From: Dactylonectria macrodidyma
Lineage: Eukaryota > Ascomycota > Sordariomycetes > Hypocreales > Nectriaceae
NCBI GenBank assembly: GCA_020744425.1
Contig: JAGMUV010000004.1
Span: 2,542,001 to 2,606,000 of the forward strand
DNA length: 64,000 nucleotides
Direction: 5' to 3'
Shown: piece by piece, positions 46,629 through 58,542 of the stretch
How positions within the stretch are numbered: position 1 is the stretch's first letter
How the letters are laid out: every line of letters begins with the position of its first letter
Program-made: the position numbers and the translations under genes
The notes under the pieces: generated by a model
The model's input: only the letters and a program-made list of their open reading frames with translations
What the model was told of the DNA's origin: nothing
Databases searched by the model: none

Positions 46629-49600
46629 GGTGATGGATGTTGTGGATGCGGACGTCTGAAGTACAAGCGGAATGGTGGCGACGAGTTGGTAGGTGATGGA
46701 AACCAAATGACAGTCGACACAAAGGAAAACCAAACGCCAGCGCCGATAGAGTGAAGTGTTTGGGTTTCTCAATTAAAGGCACTGCCTATTTCGAGATGTT
46801 GATCCGGCGGATCAGCGTGACGTTTTAATGTCCCGGGCTGAATTGAAGATGGAGTTGGAGGTTTGTGGCGAATTGTTGTTGCGGCTCACTGCCCCACCCT
46901 TCCGGAGTGGGCGGCGACGATATGGTCAGATGCGAGCAGGAGCGAATTGGGACAATTTAGTTGGGTGACTCACAACGCGTCATTCCTAGTCATTGCGCCA
47001 GCCAACTAATGAGAGTATTTGCCGTCTACTAGGCCCTGTTGAGAGATTTGCATCTGTCTCATAACCCAATTTGTATTTTTTTTTTTTCATATTCAGAGTC
47101 ATCAGGGGCAACTTTGTCGTTCTCTCACTATTAAGTGTCACCCTCTGTGACTCACTGCTTTCCACCACTGTATTGTCTATCGAATGTCATGCTTCAGCCT
47201 AGGGTCACATACGAACTCCAAGCCTCGTATTGCAATAGAGTATTTTCCAGAAACCCAAGCCAGCCACCATGTACATCTGTGTAAGACGAGGATGGTAATT
47301 CAGTAGACCTCAATGAAATTGATAATTTCCTTCCACGAATGGATAGGGATTTGAATCGCAGAAACAAAGAACGGCGTCACCGACAGGTTGTGTTCTTGCC
47401 TCTGCTCAATTTCAGCTGTGATGCCCCAAAATAGGTGTTATATTGGCGGACGAGTGTGGTCAATAGAGCAAGTCTACCACCACAACTACTTCCATCTAAG
47501 TGGTACGAGTTTTCTCAAATATGCTCATAACTCATGAATTCAATACACTATTTTATCATCTCAGAGGCTACGAATGGAAGCCACAACATAAAGCCACCAA
47601 TAATGAACATAGCTGTCTCCAGATCAGTGACATCAGACTACCGAAGCGTCCTTGATCGAAATTTGAGGACTGGAAAAGTCCACCGTATTTAACGGTTATT
47701 ATATTATCTCGGTATAATCGGCGAGCTCTCATAACAGGCCATGCCTATAGACGCCCCTGGTGCTCAAACTAGGAAGAAGTTGTCTCGTCTTGATTTAGTG
47801 AACAACGATGCTAACACCCCAATTTCTTGAAAGAGTGTCTCGCAGTTCTTGGCATCTCCCTCGCAGCATGCCATGAAACCCTGAATGGAAGAGCATCAGC
47901 GAATGTGGGATACACGAAGTACCCCTCACAAATGCCAGGGATTGCCATTGTCCCCCAAAGAGACGAGAGAATCCTTGTTGGACCAGATCGAAATTGTAAA
48001 GGGCACCAAAGTCACTTCCACATCCATCAATCACCTTGTACAGGGTGTTTTTATTTGCTTCATCACACGGTAAGCGGGGCGCAGCCCGCGCAACCTGCGC
48101 ACAGGAGGCGATGAGTCAGCTCCCCTCATATCATAAAGTTCCCCTCACCTCGTGGACGCCAGGGTGACATGCAGCAACCTGCTGCAGCAGGGCTTGCATG
48201 AGGCAAGAGCTTGAGTGGCAAGGACACGCGGGACAATACAGGGACTCGATGCGTAATGCCGCATGCATCGAGGGAGCACCTGCGCGAGTCCACTTTGTCT
48301 GAAATCATTATCGGGTGGCTGTCATCGAGAAAGAAGGAGAGACATAGCGGAACCAATGGGCGTCTGGTGGTTGTAAATACGGCAGAGAAACGAAACAACA
48401 GCTAATGAGTCACGGGGTTGTGTCCCGTGGGGGGGCAGCATACTGTGGCTGACAGATCGTCGAGAGAAGAGATATCAATGCCCCGAGTACAAGCTAGTGA
48501 CACAGCAGAATAGGCAGGGAGTTCCAGCTCCCCGGATGACCTTGTTGAGGTTACGCAGTCTCAAAGCGGCCTTCAGATCTATCACAAGTACCTGCGGATG
48601 TTGACAGTGATACCTCAGCAAGGACGTGGTTGGTCAATAAGCCATTGATACTCAAGCTGACGAGTCGCAGCCCCTAAGGCACGTCTGACAAGGCGATAGG
48701 AAGACAAGACACCGAATTATCGGCCGAATGTGCTAATGAGCCTGTGACGACAGGCCTGGGAATTCCCAACAGGGCCAGGGATTATGACATGTTGAATGAA
48801 GGATGCAAGCCTGGTGTAGGGATATGGATGGGAGAGGCAACCCGAGGAGCCAAAAGTGATGGCCGGATGTGATGGGATGGAAGTATTGGCGGGGACGTGA
48901 TTCATTTGCTGGTCAATACGAGATTCGTGCCGCTGTGGTGACACCCAAATGAGATGTCAACTTTGAGCAAACGTGGCGAGCGGTCTGGTAGGCAGACCAA
49001 ACGATGAGACAACAACAAAATGCTGGGTCCCGAAGCCTCAACAGAGCCAACCAAGGAGGGACCGGCAGACGACACATCAGAAAAGAACCGTCGGGGATGT
49101 GAATGACCTAAACATGGTGGATGGATCATTGCGGACAATTTCAACCCTTGGACGCCAACCAACAAGCACGCAAGCACGGCAGGCTGGTGCTGGACAATGA
49201 GAATGAACAGCCCTGGATGGATCATGGAGCAGTGATGAATGCTGGATGAATGCCTTGAATGGCCTGCCATGCCACACCAGCAAGCCCAACCAAAAGCCAC
49301 AGGCCGGCAGTCCGTGGGGTGGCACGCTCCACCATCTTGCCGTGATGACCCTGCCCCCTGCAACATCGATCAATCAATCACTCCGGGCTAGGTGAATGCC
49401 AGGTGCCATCCGTCATCATCGACGACTGTGCATGGTACTAGAGGGGGCCTGGTCTGCGTCCCGTGATCTGTGATAGGCGAACGAGGGCGCCAGCAGGTGC
49501 GTTGCTTAATTAAGGCGTGGATGGTGGTTGAATGGGGGCCGAGGAGTTGGCCACGGCCAAGAGAGGGTGGGAGGCTATTGGGGTTGCCATGAGCAGAATG

Positions 49601-49680
49601 GATGGGGGAGAAGGTGGCCTTGTGTTTGAGGTTGTAGCGTGAAAGTGTTGGAATGTAAAGAGAGGGGTGTCGTGGCTGGT

Positions 49681-49777
49681 GAGGGTGTTGAAGGAGGGTG
49701 TTGAAGGAGGGTGTTGAAGGAGGGTGTTGAAGGAGGGTGTTGAAGGAGGGTGTTGAAGGAGGGTGTTGAAGTAGAGT
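49681..49777. repeat. 13-base minisatellite, about seven copies
   Basis: GTTGAAGGAGGGT repeats with exact 13-base spacing from 49687 (49687, 49700, 49713, 49726, 49739, 49752, 49765), the last copy diverging. Because 13 is not a multiple of three, copy-number change would shift frame, which argues against coding. Confidence 0.92.
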
Positions 49778-51669
49778 ACCTTTATTGAAAGGAGTGGTGA
49801 ATGCTGCCAAACGGGGTCATGTTGATGTGGTGGTGGGTTGGACGTGGTGGGAGCACCGCGTCGAGATGGTGGGAGGGTGCGCTTTGCCAGCTCATCATCC
49901 AGAACGCAGATGACCTTTTGCCCACCGAAATTCAAGCCTGTAACCAGCCTCGACAAGCCCCCCGAGGCCCATCGACACGCCTCTCGCGAGAGCCCACGGC
50001 ATCCAATCTTTCCACCGCCCTCTCCCTCCCTCTCCCTCCTGGCGGGCGGTGAGCCCGGGAACCCGGCTCGGGTGGGTGCATCCCCGGAACAGCGGGCATC
50101 ATATCTCAGCCAAGGGCTAACTACCGTGCTATTATGCATGTACTTTCTTTTTCTCTGTCGCCAGGCAGAGCTGCAAGATACTTGGCTCAGCGTTGGGCTG
50201 GGAAAACGGGGGTTGACGTGGGAGGTGGAGTGGCTGGGCCCTAGCGAGGACGGCGAGATAGAGGAAACAGATAAATGAATAAATTCAGGCAGATAAAATA
50301 AAAGTCAATAAAACCGACAGGCTACACGGAGATTTTTTTTCGATATTATTATTTCGCAGCTTCTTCTTCCCTATCTGTTCCGTTTGTTTGCCCTACCTAC
50401 GCCCAGAGATGATTGCTACTCCACTGTAGAATTTGGTGGGGTTTATTGTTTGTTCTCCGACTCTAATGTTGTTGGAGCTGATAGCGCCCGCCATGGCCGT
50501 CTCCAATACAATCATCTGTACAACTGCTTCCAGTCAACATCGAATATTCCACAGCGCAGTAAATAAAAACCGTTTCTCTAGATATACCGTTAATCAATCA
50601 ATTAGATTAAATCATTTTTTATTAATATCCCACCGTTTCCTCATCCCCCGTCCTGGTTTTCAGCCCGCCGGGATCCACAAACACGGGGACATTCTCATGC
50701 AGATGGCCGCCAGGCTTTTGACTCACTCACATGCGCACCAATATGCCCCCCCCCCAGTTCGCCCCGTGGCGCCCAGGTCATCGTTTCTCCGCCTGCGACT
50801 CAGCAGAAGCATCGGTGAACGCTGGCGGCGCCTTCTGACGCAACGTGAGCCCTCCCCAGAGCGGATCCAAGTCCCCGGGGACCTTGACCGTATTCTCGCT
50901 CGCCGCAGACAAGAGGTGGCAGTGCAGGGTAGCCAACCCGCACCGCCGCATCGGCCCTGCCTGATTGAGGAACCGGCCTTCACGGCCATAGCGAGCGGGG
51001 GGGAGAACCAGTCAGACAAAAGTCAGCTTCTTTCACATGAAAAGCACAAAGTGTATCGAGAATCATCTGTTCATGTGCGGCCCGGAGGCACAAGCTCGCT
51101 GCAGTCATCTTGCCATCCACCCTTCATACCGTCCATTGGCATCCACCATTGAAAGCATTGTTCGTTATCCCCAACCCAGGTCAGTGTTGAAAAACTACAC
51201 CGGTGAATACCTCAGTTACCTTCCCTTCTCCCTTCGTACTTTTGGCCTAGATGACCGCTATGATGCAGCATCGCCTGTTGTAGTGTCATGACCCCAAGTC
51301 GGTCACGCTTTCATGCACCTCTCGACACCATGACACCTAACATGTCCCTACGGCACAGATTCCCAATCAGCTGCCTCAATTGCCATAACCGTCGACAATC
51401 ACCTCAAAGAGGGAACCTAGATACCCTAGGAGCAAGATCTGAGTACACCCGTACTTAGCGCACACCCTTTCGCATCCCCAAAGCTGAGACAAGCAGTCTC
51501 GGTCAACAACGGATGATTGCGATCACAAGCATTCAGCTGCCTACCGCTGCTTCCCGCGCTATCATGTCTCCTGACCTCATGATGAACAAGTCGACTCGGA
51601 AAAACTAATATTGAGCGAGTGTCTCATTCATGTGAATAACTTCATCGCGTGAGGATTTGTTGCATGCAT

Positions 51670-51686
51670 GCATGAGTGACTCATGC
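51670..51686. promoter_or_regulatory. AP-1/Gcn4-like palindrome
   Basis: GCATGAGTGACTCATGC has perfect 8-base arms around a central G and contains TGACTCA, the fungal Gcn4/AP-1 bZIP consensus. It lies about 780 bases upstream of the RTA1 start codon, within a longer patch of GCATGCATGCATG. Regulation is inferred. Confidence 0.35.
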
Positions 51687-52321
51687 TCCGTTCGTCTGTT
51701 CGTCCCTTGTGGCTTCATGATGACATCGTTGCCATCCACGCCCAGGTGTTGATGATTCCGTATCTTTGACTTTCTTGACAAGGAGTTCAGCCCAGCTTCA
51801 CATGTTAGATGCCAACCGGTCCTTTTCTAAAGCTGGAATAGGGGCAGGCGCTACACCATGAATGATCCCCCATGCTCAAGATGACGTCGATTTGGCGTGG
51901 AATGTAATCAACGCGGCAATCCCAGCGAGCCTCGCCGAATCTGGTAAACGGAGATGGAGTGGATAGTAGACTCTGCAATGTTACGAATCCTCGACCAAAG
52001 CGGCAAACGAGCATGCATGGGCTCTACATAATCTAATCTCAGCTGCATCTAATCATTGTAAGCTTGAACGAGCATAAAATACACTGCCCCAGCGATTCAC
52101 TCCCATTCCGCATCACTGATTGGTTCTCGCATTCGTCGCTTTCGACCCGCGACGACGCGCAACGATTTTCTGTAAGAGCCGGCGCAGGTCCCGCCGAAGC
52201 TTGTCCAGTGGGCTTGCCAGTGTCCGTCTTGGCGCATATTCTGTTCACAACCCTGGACATGAAGTGCGTGTAGAGCTCGTTTACAATCCGACGAAATGCG
52301 TGGCCGAGCGGTTTGGACTTT

Positions 52322-52329
52322 GTATATAA
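52322..52329 (+). promoter_or_regulatory. TATA-like box (TATATAAT) of the RTA1 gene
   Basis: TATATAAT lies 136 bases upstream of the ATG at 52465 on the coding strand. Position and sequence fit a core promoter element. Confidence 0.45.
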
Positions 52330-52464
52330 TGAGAGAATTGGCAGACGATGATGAGATGAAGAAGCTTCAGAGCAGTGATCAGCGCAGCAAAATACCATCT
52401 GGTCTACCGCATATCTTGGAATACTCTTCTTCTTTTAGTCCACCCTTGCTTGCATACTTCCACA

Positions 52465-53417
52465 ATGGCTGATTCAGATTCGGTCTGGATGTACAATCCA
52501 TCCTTTGCTCTCTCCGTCATTGGAACTGTCATTTATGGCATCATATTCCTAATCATATCCTACCAAACACTCATCAAATACCGTGCATGGTTCTTTCTTG
52601 TGGTTCCCATTGGTGCAGCACTCGAAGTTGTGGCCTACGTTCTTCGAACTTATTCAACCAAGAACCAAACTGCCCTAGTCCGTGTTCAAGTATTCCCCAG
52701 AGCCTCGTCCTCAAAGCTAACAGCAAGCAGGTCCCCTTCATATTGACCCTCACCCTTACCGTTCTCGCGCCTATCTTCATTGCAGCGGGAAACTACCTCC
52801 TGATCAGCCGTCTCATCCTCTCCGTCCTGCCACCGTCGAGTCACCGCATTCTCAAAATACCTGGTCGACGTCTTACACCTATTTTCGTCGTTTGTGACGT
52901 TATAGCCTTCCTGATCCAGGGCAGCGGTTCCTCAATCGCAAGCGCTGATGAGTGGACGGGAAACGGAGAAAAAATTGGTCGACGTGTTTTGATAGGAGGA
53001 CTGGTTTTCCAGTTGGTTGCATTTGCGCTCTTCCTCAGCATTTTCCGCAAATTCCACGTTCTCGGTAACCGAAAGGCGGTGGAAGATGCTCCTAAAGGCT
53101 GGCAGATGGTAGTTCGGGCTGTTTACGTCTCGAGCGCTTTAATCATGGTGAGTTATTTGAAGGATACAGCGCATAACATGCTGATTCAATAGGTTCGATG
53201 CATCTATCGTGTCTGTGAGTTTGCCGAGGGAATGGACGGATATGCCTTTCGTACAGAGTGGCTTTTTTGGGTCTTTGAATGCTTACCAATGGTCGGAGCT
53301 ATTGGCATCTTCTGCATCTATCACCCAAGTCGCTACCTTGGCAAGCACGGGGCCTGGCGCAAGGATCTTCGATCTGATGAGACTGAGCTATCCGGTGAGT
53401 CAATGACAACGGCCTGA
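52465..53417 (+). CDS. RTA1-family seven-TM lipid-response membrane protein
   Basis: Exons 52465-52677, 52731-53147 and 53193-53417, 284 residues, the usual size for the RTA1 family (Rta1, Rsb1, Pug1 of yeast). These plasma-membrane proteins are linked to resistance to 7-aminocholesterol, export of sphingoid bases and haem traffic. Introns are 52678-52730 (GTCCGT donor, GCTAAC, CAG) and 53148-53192 (GTGAGT to TAG, 45 bases). Hydrophobic segments start with FALSVIGTVIYGIIFLI, then AWFFLVVPIGAALEVVAYV. The family's GNYLLISRLI and CDVIAFLIQGSGSS patches are followed by LIGGLVFQLVAFALF and, after intron 2, IYRVCEFAEGMDG and WLFWVFECLPM. The first donor is weak; an alternative donor at 52690 would give a 41-base intron and four extra residues. 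It is tail-to-tail with a zinc-cluster factor. Confidence 0.9.
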
Positions 53418-53867
53418 AAAGATTGTGCCAAGCATGTGGTATTCGGGACCTGGAGTAGGTGCGGTGAAAGCAGGCACATGTAGTATGAGAGTACTAAACA
53501 TGACGAACGTGTTGGGGCTGCTAGTAATGGGAGATATCAAGAGGCATGAGAAGGTTGGCAGATCGAATTTCAACAGAGTATGCTAGCAGTGATCGACTGG
53601 ATCTAATGTGATCATATCCCAAAACATGGTAAACCATTCTCAAGAAGACGGTCAAGACTTGGCTTGAGAGCTCCAGTACTGCTCCTCACGGACACGATAC
53701 ACTTTCTGCAAGCTCTGGATCTGGAATGTCGGCATCCATCCATTTAGCGAGCCTGAGACACCAGCTAGCCAAGTTGATGGTGGGCGCGGTAGTATGCTTT
53801 TGGAGCTGGGATGAGTATGTATAATGAGTATGTATACATGGATGGTGCATGCGGAAGGCATGGCCTA
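53418..53867. other. Convergent 3' region between RTA1 and zinc-cluster genes
   Basis: 450 bases holding both 3' flanks. No gene or clear terminator motif was recognised. Confidence 0.6.
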
Positions 53868-55337
53868 CTATCCGATAACTAACACAGTCCCTCGCTCAGC
53901 AGGTAGAGTGGTCTTGCCAATGCTCAATAGAAAAGGCCTCCATACCTCATGTCCTAGCTCGAAGGAGAAATCCAAACCCCGAACAAAGTTGACAGGCCAC
54001 ATGGCGTATTTCCGGTATTCAGGAGGGAGTTCCTCTACCATCTGGTCGATCCAAAAACCAAACATGCCCTTGTTAGAGTCAAATGCTTTACTGTATCTCT
54101 GGAATTTGTCGCCATCAGTGCCGCCCTTGATCAGTGTCTTTCGGCTTATAACAAAGTCCAACACGAGCATGTGCATGATTACAAGCCGGGACACATGGCT
54201 GTCTGGGTCGATGAAAGTCGCAAACTCTTCAGACGTAAGTTCAACGAGCCCCTCGTAGAAGAAAGAGAGTTCGCGAATGCCTTCGAAACTTTAGCATTAT
54301 CTGGGAACAATAAAATGCAGGCAACATACTTTCTGAGAGGTCTGTTACGGCGAGACTAGCTATCCGCTGCATACGTTCTAGAAAACGCAGTTCGGGTACG
54401 CTCTTGCACAGAGGACTGAGCTGTACTGTGCTTTGATAGAATTCCCTTGCAATGATGCCGTTGAGCTGCTGGTCTGTAGAAACGTCGTGCACTAGTTCTT
54501 GTACTCTTTTGATATATGTTGTTCGAGCGATAGTGCTGAAGAGGGACATCTCGATGTTCGGGAGTGTATGGATGCCGATTAAGAAGCCTGTCATGGAAAT
54601 CAGTTAACGGCATGAGAGATGTATGATGCAGATATCATACAGCCCCGAATCATAGTGAGAAAGTCAACCAGGCCATCCGCTATCTGAGCAGCTTGAAATG
54701 TGAGGTTAAGCATGGCGCCGAATGCAGCCTCGGCTTCTTGGACCGAGAGATTGGGTTTCGAGAGGTGCCCATTTAATGACTTGATTGCAATAACTCGGTG
54801 TTTCAAAGCTGCCTTTTTATAGCCAGATGGCGATATAAGATCCAGATGAGACGCACCCAAGGCTAGCATGGAGTGGAGCAAGAAGTCATACTGTCCATAT
54901 GTTGTAAGTTGATGGGACAATGATCAACGGGGGGAGGGGCTGACTTTATGGGAGAGACGAGAGACATTCTGCCACACAGAAAATCCATCAATTGGAAGAG
55001 GCGGATACGCTTCGAACATAAAATGACGAAAGAAATTCATATCGTCAATGTCGAACGTTGCGGGAGTAGTTCGCAATGGACGCGTCAGGCTGGTTGATGT
55101 CTCAGTCCGATCACGGCATTTCTGAGGCTGATACTCGCACTCCAGGTCCAGCCGGCCGCAGGGTCCGCATTGCGGTAAGACTTCATCGCACTTGACTTTC
55201 CTCCTCTTGCAGATGGAGCATCCTCCCCGAGACTTAGTGTGGCCCTTTCTCGGGATGGGACGGCGCTTGGTCATCACCAGTGGTGCTGGCGAGCGGCCCA
55301 CGGTCGCGGGAGATTCGGAGGCCGAATGATCCGACAT
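53868..55337 (-). CDS. Zn2Cys6 transcription factor, Upc2-like class
   Basis: Exons (minus): 54945-55337, 54641-54890, 54330-54587 and 53868-54280, 437 residues. Introns are 54891-54944 (GTCAGC donor), 54588-54640 (GTATGA) and 54281-54329 (GTATGT, acceptor TTTCGAAG); each join keeps the frame. The N-terminus has the zinc cluster C40-X2-C43-X6-C50-X6-C57-X2-C60-X6-C67 with the basic loop KRRKVK, preceded by a basic stretch ([16 protein letters not shown]). This is the [15 protein letters not shown] type found in sterol-uptake-control (Upc2) relatives. There is a short linker, then a helical regulatory region typical of that class ([13 protein letters not shown], the LTMIRGC junction, [22 protein letters not shown]). 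The protein is nuclear and DNA-binding by family. The target is unknown. The neighbouring RTA1 gene is a candidate, by proximity only. The last acceptor is the least certain boundary. Confidence 0.85.
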
Positions 55338-55893
55338 GAGGCAGTGACACTACTGCAAAGATCTCAGGAGAGACTGCGAGAAATGTGGGAGCGTCGCGAC
55401 GGTTTAATTCCGAAGTTAATTTGGATACTGATTGTTGACAATAAGAAGTAATTAGTTGGAACATGGATTGGGGTGAGCGTTAGCGACATATTTCCACAGT
55501 TGCCACATTAAGGTGTGGCGCGCTCATCAGCAGCACAGGCTACCTAGTCTATACCTAAGGCACCTAAGGGACTGACAGCGTGCGAATTCATTCAAACCAT
55601 GAGTATTGTGCTCTGGTGCCGATGCTACAATTGACGTGTAAATCACTTTCATGAACTATAAATACGTATAGTGCTAGTTGTGGCGTGATTGGGCGGACTA
55701 TTTCTCTGGAGGACCTAGGCACCAAGACTTTGTGGCTGTCATCCTTAGAAGCATCCCAACCAACATCTGCAATTTCCTGGATCTGAACTCTGACCCAGAA
55801 ATAGCTCGAGTTCTGGCTTATTTGACAGGAAAAGAAGCAAGTTCTATTCATCATACAAGCTTTTTATCTAATCCTGACATCCTCCCGCCTGGC
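55338..55893. other. Zinc-cluster gene promoter and CCT5 3' flank
   Basis: 556 bases. Short open frames on either strand (for example 55588-55854, minus) have no motif. No TATA box was recognised. Confidence 0.55.
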
Positions 55894-57763
55894 TCACCAC
55901 TCGTTCTCCTCAGCTCCAGCCACAATGACGTTGTTGACCTTCAAGACCATACGGCATAATTGTGTGGCCAGCTGCAGTTGCTGCTTCTTGCCAATCAAGG
56001 GGTCGATGACGAAAGCGTCCTTCATGTCATTGCTGCCCCGTCCCATACAATCAACACCAAGTCTTCCTCGAATGTCGTTGCCAGCCTTCACCTGCTGACT
56101 CTTGACCTCCGCCAGAGTTGCAATGGGGTTGAGGCCGCTGTTCTCGGCCAGGGTCATGGGGATCGTGTCCAAGGCCTCGGCGAAAGCGCGCATGGCGTAC
56201 TGTTCCAAGCCGGGAGTCTTGACCGCAGCGTCCTCAACCGCCAATGAGCAGGCAATCTCGGCGGCACCACCACCATAAACCACTCGGTTGTCTCGTACCA
56301 AGTTTCGAACCACGCAGAGAGCATCGTGCAGGGATCGCTTCGCCTCGTCGATGATCTGAAATACGTTAGCATGGTCTTGAGAATATAACGTAATTTGGCT
56401 TACCATCTTGTTGCTGCCACGGACAAAGACTGTGACGGCTCTGGTGTTCGCGCACTCCTCGATAACCAGCATCTTCTCTCTTGTAGTACCGAAGGACATT
56501 TCTCGTACGACACCAGCCCGTCCCAGCTTGTCTGCACTAAGATCCTCAAATCGAGGCACGATTCGGCCGTTGGTAGCGATGGCAATAAGCTCAATTTCAG
56601 GTCCTCCAACCCACCGGACGGCAGGGAGCTGGTTTTGGAGCAGCAAGTGGTTTGCCTCATCATCGAAACCCCATTGGCAAATCGCCAAGTTCGCACCGGT
56701 GTCCTTGATCTGTTGGATCATCTCGATAAACTTGTCCTTTTCGTAGTTTTGCAACTTCTTGAACTCCTCGACACTGGTGATGTTAAGCTGGTGCTTGGTC
56801 TTGGGCTTCGGAGGCTCGAATGCGCAGGTTAGGATAGCAATCTTGGCGTCGCGCACCTCGGAAGGCATCTGAGGGTGGGAAAAGTCCTTGTCAACAATGA
56901 CACCCTTGACAAGAAGAGTGTCCTCCAGAGCACCTCCAACTTTGCCATCCACTTTAATCAGCTCGAAATCAACGTCTTTTCGCTCGAGGTCGGCAACGGA
57001 GAGAACGGCGTCGACGGCAATGTTGGCAAATTGGTCGTGGGACTTGGAAACGATTTTGCTTCCTAGACTTGTTCGGGCAACCTTGACGAGGTTTGTAGTT
57101 TCCTCCTTGGAGAACTCGATGACATCGGAGATGTTCTCGAGCTCTGCCACGGCAATGTCGCAGGCTTGGTCGTAGCCATCAGCGATGCGAATAGGATGGA
57201 TGCCTTTGTCGATAAGGTCGGCAGCCTGTTCTAGCAGAGCACCAGCAAGGACGACAACACCGGTCGTACCGTCACCAATCTCATCGTCCTGCGACTTGGA
57301 CAGCTCAACTAATAGCTTGGCCACATGGTTTGTAATCTCCATCTGCTGCAAAATGGTAGCGCCATCGTTCGTCACGGTGATGTCTCCGTCGGGGGAGATG
57401 AGAATCTTGTCGAGACCTCGGGGGCCGAGGGAAGTCTTCACAATGTTCGCGACGGTGCGGGCGGCGAGGATATGGGACTTGACGGCTTCGTTGCCGAACT
57501 GACGCTTCTTTCTCCCCTGACTGGGCACGGTTAGGAGGGGAAGTTCGGGGTGGGGTGAATTCGAACGCACTCTCTCACGACGATGAAGGGTCGGCCTTGC
57601 TCGTCCTTCATCACCGCCGCTGTTTGTAAACATGATTAGCTAGGGAACATCGTGAGGCGTCGTAATCGTAGGGCGGGCAGTACCATTCGACACATCCAGA
57701 TCTGTCCCCTTGTTAGCTTCAACCCCTCCACAAGATATTTGTGCGAGACTCACTCATCGCCAT
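55894..57763 (-). CDS. cct5: T-complex chaperonin subunit epsilon (CCT5)
   Basis: Subunit of the cytosolic TRiC/CCT ring that folds actin, tubulin and other proteins using ATP. Five exons (minus): 57754-57763, 57684-57701, 57571-57619, 56404-57520 and 55894-56355, 551 residues, the normal length. The 10-base, 18-base and 49-base exons assemble the expected N-terminus: [17 protein letters not shown], then [18 protein letters not shown]. Introns are 57702-57753 (GTGAGT), 57620-57683 (GTACTG), 57521-57570 (GTGCGT) and 56356-56403 (GTAAGC). The last is 48 bases with no stop, so a naive translation carries 16 extra residues after RGSNKM; the family sequence is RGSNKM then [13 protein letters not shown]. 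Motifs seen include [16 protein letters not shown] (108-113, nucleotide binding) and [12 protein letters not shown]. The ATG at 57633 is in an intron and is not the start. Divergent from HBS1. Confidence 0.95.
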
Positions 57764-58542
57764 GTTGACAGTCGTTCGTCCACCGTGGGGAGCTGTATTC
57801 GCTAGAAACGGGACGATTACGGCAAAATTAAAGTATTCCCACAAAATAGGGTGGCAGACTGTAGCTTCCAAGGTTCTCCTCGTTCACGCCCGAATTTTTT
57901 GAGGATTTGGTTGCCTTCTTCCACCGCATGGTTCGGCGGCGGTGAAAGGAAAAGTCCGGCTTGTCAGGGGTTGCCTGGTGGTTGAGTGCCCCAAGGGTTC
58001 ACGTGGGTCACAGAGGTTTGCACAGACTCTAATACAATTTAGGAATAGCCTAAGCTGCAGACCACCAAAAAGCCGATTTTATTCCCAGCACACCATGTTT
58101 CAATCTATGTGTACTGTGTGGGCTTTAAGTTCTGCTAGGTCACCTACCCGGTGTGACTACATCATTAACCCCGCGACAGCTGCCCAAGTGCCCCGCCATG
58201 ACCAGACCTCGATCTTCAACCTCAGATGTCGACCTTGAAGGCCTTCATTTCGTTCCATTTCGTTCCGCCTCCTCCTACACCCCACTTCCAGTCAGAAGAC
58301 GCGACGGTGCCCAAACCTTTTTTCCTACTTCAGATATAAAGTCGCCCCTTTTTCCCCTGCTTGGCCATCCTGCAACGATTTACGACGCTCCTCCCGCAGA
58401 TACCCCTGCTCTGTCTCGTTTTCCGACTGTTCACGATTTCAAGCCGCCACCCCATCGACATCCAAGCCCACGAGACATCCGTGTCCTTCTTCTTTCAACA
58501 ATCAATTGATAACCTCATACTACAAAACAAAACATCTCAAAC
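57764..58542. promoter_or_regulatory. Divergent promoter region between CCT5 and HBS1
   Basis: 779 bases between the start codons of two conserved protein-synthesis or folding genes. The right part is C/T-rich, as in fungal leaders. An open frame at 58153-58509 lies in this leader-like sequence and has no motif. No TATA box was recognised. Confidence 0.5.

Larger units (their letters stand above)
46629..52464. other. Intergenic, 5.8 kb without a supported gene
   Basis: The left part is the promoter of the CHY gene and the right part the promoter of the RTA1 gene. Between them are an AT-rich patch (46980-47800), a 13-base minisatellite (49681-49777), a C run near 50738 and a bZIP-like palindrome (51670-51686). 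Open frames such as 50433-51152 (plus, 239 codons) show no motif. Confidence 0.5.

Noticed and set aside
50433..51152. 239-codon open frame on the plus strand
   Set aside because: No domain, no splice pattern and low-complexity composition; looks like chance.
55894..57633. Continuous 579-codon reading of CCT5 starting at 57633
   Set aside because: Its first 38 codons and 16 internal codons are intron or out-of-frame sequence; the spliced model reproduces the known family sequence.
58153..58509. 118-codon frame upstream of HBS1
   Set aside because: Lies in the C/T-rich leader region, with no motif; could be an upstream frame but not a gene.
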